Under the pieces are notes generated by a model that worked only from the letters and a program-made list of their open reading frames with translations, searched no databases and was not told the origin of the DNA. This document shows, in pieces, positions 4,620 through 7,437 of a DNA stretch of 7,437 nt. The DNA is from Flavobacteriaceae bacterium (GTDB taxonomy: Bacteria; Bacteroidota; Bacteroidia; Flavobacteriales; Flavobacteriaceae). Position numbers and translations under genes: made by a program. The stretch is from contig CANHNG010000080.1 in assembly GCA_947461915.1 (NCBI GenBank), positions 1 to 7,437 of the forward strand, given 5' to 3'. Each line of letters starts with the position of its first letter. The first letter of the stretch is position 1.

Positions 4620-6077
4620 TTACAATTTACTGATGTAACTGCCGTATAAATCCTTGAACTGATAGCCTTCCGAAAATCTATCTTTGCTCAATTTATCGTA
4701 TTCCACCAATCCCCAAAGAATAAATTCTTTCATGAAATAAGCATCTTCCTTTTCGAGTTGTGGCTGGTATTTTTTGATTAAAACACCCAATGGAGCAATA
4801 CTGTCCAGAATGGTTCTGTATTCCTCATCCGAGGAATCGTCTAATAATGCAAAACCACTTTCGGCAAAAAACCATTCCAAAGTATCGGAATAAGGTGTTT
4901 TTTCTCCCTGCTTTTCGAGTTTTTCGATTTTCGGGAAATACGCGGGAAAGAAGGTGTGAATCGCGTCGCCTATTAAATGCTGTGCGACAACGGCTGCCCC
5001 CTCCTGCTCGCCTTCGTACACCAATTCAACTTTTCCGGTAATGGCGGGAATAATTCCCATAAAGTCGGACAAGCGCAAAGTGGTTTGATCAACTCCTGAT
5101 TTCAGGGCGCGACGCTCGGCGGTGCTTAATAAGTTTTCAAAAGCCGTGATGCTCAATCGGGCACTCACCCCACTTTTATTGTCAATGTATTCGCTTTCTC
5201 TAGCTTCAAAACTGATTTGTTCCAGTAAATCCCTAGCCAAGGAAGGCACGTAAACCAAATCGCTTTGGGTGGCATCCAATTTGGCTTCTTGCTCTGTAAT
5301 GGTTCGGGCAATTTTGATGGTTTCTGGGTAATGCGTCAAGATTTGGGAACCGATTCTGTCCTTCAATGGCGTCACAATACTGCCCCGATTGGTGTAATCC
5401 TCCGGATTTGCAGTGAAAATAAACTGCATATCGAGCGGCATTCGCAATTTGAAGCCCCGAATTTGAATGTCGCCTTCCTGCAAAATATTGAATAAGGCTA
5501 CTTGGATTCTGGCTTGCAAATCGGGTAACTCGTTGATGACAAAAATACAACGATTCGCCCGTGGTATCATCCCAAAATGAATCACGCGGTCATCGGCATA
5601 CGACAGTTTCAAATTTGCCGCTTTTATGGGATCGACATCGCCTATCAAGTCGGCAACGGTCACGTCTGGCGTGGCGAGTTTTTCGAAGAAACGCTCGCTA
5701 CGGTGCAACCAGGAAATGGGAGTTGCATCGCCCTTTTCGGCAATAAGGTCTTTGGCAAAACGGGAAATGGGACGCAACGGATCGTCATTGATTTCAGAAC
5801 CCGCCACAAACGGAATGTATTCGTCCAACAATTCGATCATTTTACGCGCCAATCGTGTTTTGGCTTGACCGCGAAGTCCCAACAAGTTGATGTTGTGGCG
5901 CGATAAAATGGCGCGTTCCAATTCCGGAATCACGGTATTCTCAAACCCGTGAAGGCCTTCGAAAGTGGGATGTCCCGACTTGATTTTCTCCCTTAAATTG
6001 TGACGCAATTCGTCTTTGATACTTTTGCTTTTGTATCCTGATTTTTTTAATTCGCCTAGTGTGGTTATGCTGTTCAT
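4620..6077 (-). CDS. MoxR/ChlI-type AAA+ ATPase ('magnesium chelatase'-like)
   Basis: A 485-residue AAA+ ATPase related to the Mg-chelatase I subunit (COG1239-like). Motifs: Walker A G67-LRG-QA-K73-T74; Walker B region CIFVINELPDL (177-187) with E183; sensor 1 FTAN224P; arginine finger PLKDR241; and a GVSAR307 sensor 2 motif in the helical lid. The C-terminal 150 residues are helical and specific to this subfamily. The usual Walker B Asp is Asn182. I recall INELPDL as characteristic of a VWA-linked subfamily that includes mycobacterial Rv0958, so this is not necessarily a defect. The gene lies 79 bp after the VWA gene on the same strand. Such ATPases remodel or insert cofactors into targets through their VWA partner. 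No chlorophyll or cobalamin genes are present, so a true chelatase role is unlikely. Confidence 0.9.
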   Translation of the reverse strand: MNSITTLGELKKSGYKSKSIKDELRHNLREKIKSGHPTFEGLHGFENTVIPELERAILSRHNINLLGLRGQAKTRLARKMIELLDEYIPFVAGSEINDDPLRPISRFAKDLIAEKGDATPISWLHRSERFFEKLATPDVTVADLIGDVDPIKAANLKLSYADDRVIHFGMIPRANRCIFVINELPDLQARIQVALFNILQEGDIQIRGFKLRMPLDMQFIFTANPEDYTNRGSIVTPLKDRIGSQILTHYPETIKIARTITEQEAKLDATQSDLVYVPSLARDLLEQISFEARESEYIDNKSGVSARLSITAFENLLSTAERRALKSGVDQTTLRLSDFMGIIPAITGKVELVYEGEQEGAAVVAQHLIGDAIHTFFPAYFPKIEKLEKQGEKTPYSDTLEWFFAESGFALLDDSSDEEYRTILDSIAPLGVLIKKYQPQLEKEDAYFMKEFILWGLVEYDKLSKDRFSEGYQFKDLYGSYISKL

Positions 6078-6116
6078 TACTTGTATTTTATTGAAATTGT
6101 TTTTAATATTGAAACT

Positions 6117-6136
6117 GTTCTCGACTTCGCTCGAAC
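6117..6136. repeat. Intergenic palindrome-like element (GTTCTCGA...TCGAAC)
   Basis: GTTCTCGA and TCGAAC flank CTTCGC in the gap between the VWA and AAA+ genes, giving a short stem with a 2-nt bulge. Short elements of the type TCGACTTCGCTCGA are, as I recall, scattered between genes in many Flavobacteriaceae genomes. It has no T-run and is unlikely to separate the two genes transcriptionally. Confidence 0.35.
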
Positions 6137-6156
6137 TTACAAACTGCGACTGAAAA

Positions 6157-7275
6157 CTATTTTATTCTTTTTTTACGATTGGTTTCATAATCCTCGAAAA
6201 TCATTTCGCCTAGCCCTTTCAATCCGGTATAAAAAGCTTTTCCTTGGTTGGCTTCGGTAAACCGATTGACGAATTGCTGCAAATACGGATCTTTGGCAAT
6301 CATAAAAGTCGTGATGGGAATGTGCAATTTCCGAGCCTGTTGGGCTTCGTTGTAGCATTTATCGACAATGTATTCGTCGAGACCGTTGCTATTCATGTAA
6401 TAGGTGCCATCTTTCTCGCGGACGCAACTCGGTTTGCCATCGGTAATCATGAAAATTTGCTTGTTGGTGTTGCGCTTTCTGCGCAATAAATCCATGGCTA
6501 ATTGCAAACCCGCCACGGTATTGGTGTGATAGGGTCCCACTTTTAAATAGGGCAAATCCCGGATGGCAATTGTCCAGGCATCGTTTCCGAAAACCAGAAT
6601 ATCCAAGGTGTCTTTGGGATAACGCGTGGTAATTAATTCAGCCAGCGCCATTGCGACTTTCTTAGCAGGTGTGATTCGGTCTTCTCCATACAAAATCATA
6701 CTGTGGCTGATGTCGATCATCAAAACCGTGCTCATTTGAGATTTGTATTGGGTTTCTTCGACCACCAAATCATTTTCAGTCAGCATAAAATCAGCCACGC
6801 CGTTATTGATTTGGGCATTGCGTAAGCTTTCGGTTAAAGAAATTCGTTCTAATCCGTCACCAAAATGAAATTCCCGAAATTCTCCGGTATGTTCGTCGCC
6901 ATTTCCGGCGTGTTTTGTTTTGTGGTTTCCGGTTCCGCTTCGCTTTAGATTCCCAAAAATATTGTCTAAAGCTTGCTGGCGAATGGCTCTTTCCGTTTTG
7001 GCGGTGATGCCGATTCCTGATGTTCCGTCGTCTTTGAGTTCCTCGCGGATGTAGCCTTTTTTCTTTAAATCTTCGATAAAATCATCGATGGTATAGTGTT
7101 CGTCGGTGAGTTTGTATTCCTTGTCCAATTCCCGCAACCAATCGATGGCTTCGTCGAAATCGCCAGAAGTATGGGTGATTAATTCCTTGAAAATTGAAAA
7201 GAGTTTATCAAACGGAGACTGGAACGGCTCTTCATAGGCCTTAAAATAAAATCCTTTTTTGATGGTGCTTTTCAT
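6157..7275 (-). CDS. VWA domain protein, partner of the AAA+ ATPase
   Basis: A 372-residue cytoplasmic protein without signal peptide or membrane helix. Residues 1-110 are mostly helical and charged, and 111-135 are a Gly/His/Lys-rich linker. From about 180 to 360 there is a von Willebrand factor A domain. It has a complete MIDAS metal site: D188-I-S190-H-S192 after the strand STVLMI, Thr251 or Thr253 in HTNTVAGL, and D279 in MITDGKPS. Architecture and the QYKSQMSTVLMIDIS segment resemble COG4867 proteins (the mycobacterial Rv0959 type, from recall). In MoxR/ChlI systems the MIDAS protein recruits the substrate and docks on the AAA+ ring. It is upstream of that ATPase on the same strand. The ATG at 7275 follows an AT-rich leader; no clear promoter was found in 7276-7366. 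Confidence 0.9.
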   Translation of the reverse strand: MKSTIKKGFYFKAYEEPFQSPFDKLFSIFKELITHTSGDFDEAIDWLRELDKEYKLTDEHYTIDDFIEDLKKKGYIREELKDDGTSGIGITAKTERAIRQQALDNIFGNLKRSGTGNHKTKHAGNGDEHTGEFREFHFGDGLERISLTESLRNAQINNGVADFMLTENDLVVEETQYKSQMSTVLMIDISHSMILYGEDRITPAKKVAMALAELITTRYPKDTLDILVFGNDAWTIAIRDLPYLKVGPYHTNTVAGLQLAMDLLRRKRNTNKQIFMITDGKPSCVREKDGTYYMNSNGLDEYIVDKCYNEAQQARKLHIPITTFMIAKDPYLQQFVNRFTEANQGKAFYTGLKGLGEMIFEDYETNRKKRIK

Positions 7276-7366
7276 AGGTTTTAAAAGTACATTATTTTGA
7301 AAAGAACCGAAGCCAAACGTTTATTAATTTTTAGTTAAAAACCATTTCGTTTTTCAATGACAATTC

Positions 7367-7437
7367 CTATCTTAAAAAAGCTGCCTGATTTATTCTGTTT
7401 GATTCCAAAAAATTGTGGTATTCCCTAAGAGTTAAAA
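7367..7437 (-). CDS. Possible 3' end of a further gene (partial)
   Basis: The minus strand is open from the window edge to a TAG at 7367-7369, coding LTLREYHNFLESNRINQAAF followed by L-R. The composition (charged, helical, no low-complexity) looks like a real protein tail, and it lies on the same strand 91 bp upstream of the VWA gene. The open stretch is only 22 codons, so chance is quite possible, and no family can be named. Confidence 0.3.
   Translation of the reverse strand, partial: LTLREYHNFLESNRINQAAFLR

Noticed and set aside
4790..5906. Several 60-109-codon frames on the plus strand, and one at 5233-5550 on the minus strand, within the AAA+ gene
   Set aside because: They are shadows of the AAA+ coding sequence, which has a full set of motifs in its own frame; the shadow products are Arg/His/Cys-rich and unlike proteins.
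7276..7366. Promoter for the VWA gene
   Set aside because: TACTTTTA just before the start resembles the -7 box, but the nearest TTG is 24 bp away and the leader would be almost absent.

Overview
The window looks like a chromosome fragment from a Bacteroidota species, most likely a Flavobacteriaceae member such as Flavobacterium. The grounds are AT-rich spacers, starts without strong Shine-Dalgarno sequences, sites resembling the Bacteroidota promoter pattern (TTG then TAnnTTTG), and the families present (DUF5675, GYF_2/DUF4339, a MoxR/ChlI-VWA pair). No search was possible, so family names rest on motif reading and recall.

Bases 1-1053 hold no convincing gene. A GC-rich, hairpin-rich stretch (about 180-760; 47% GC counted over 421-480, 55% over 601-660) is followed by an AT-rich, diverged inverted repeat (799-977). 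Bases 1054-3037 are a minus-strand AT-rich block (27% GC counted over 1441-1500 and over 2521-2580). It begins with a 267-residue protein of an uncharacterised Bacteroidota family, which has its own terminator. A three-gene operon follows: a DUF5675 protein resembling an L,D-transpeptidase or endolysin, a one-helix coiled-coil membrane protein and a two-helix holin-like protein, closed by a strong terminator. Divergent from the 267-residue gene is a leaderless staphylococcal-nuclease-like protein (3142-3618). The shared 104 bp between them carries an operator-like inverted repeat and a direct repeat. This nuclease / orphan / lysis-like set is the best candidate for an undescribed or phage-derived module.

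Bases 3852-7275 look like ordinary chromosome (48% GC over 5221-5280, 52% over 6481-6540). A plus-strand GYF_2 membrane protein with a long coiled coil converges through a shared perfect hairpin terminator on a minus-strand pair. That pair is a VWA protein with a MIDAS motif followed by a MoxR/ChlI-type AAA+ ATPase, which probably act together as a remodelling or insertase machine. At the right edge a minus-strand frame may be the tail of one more gene.
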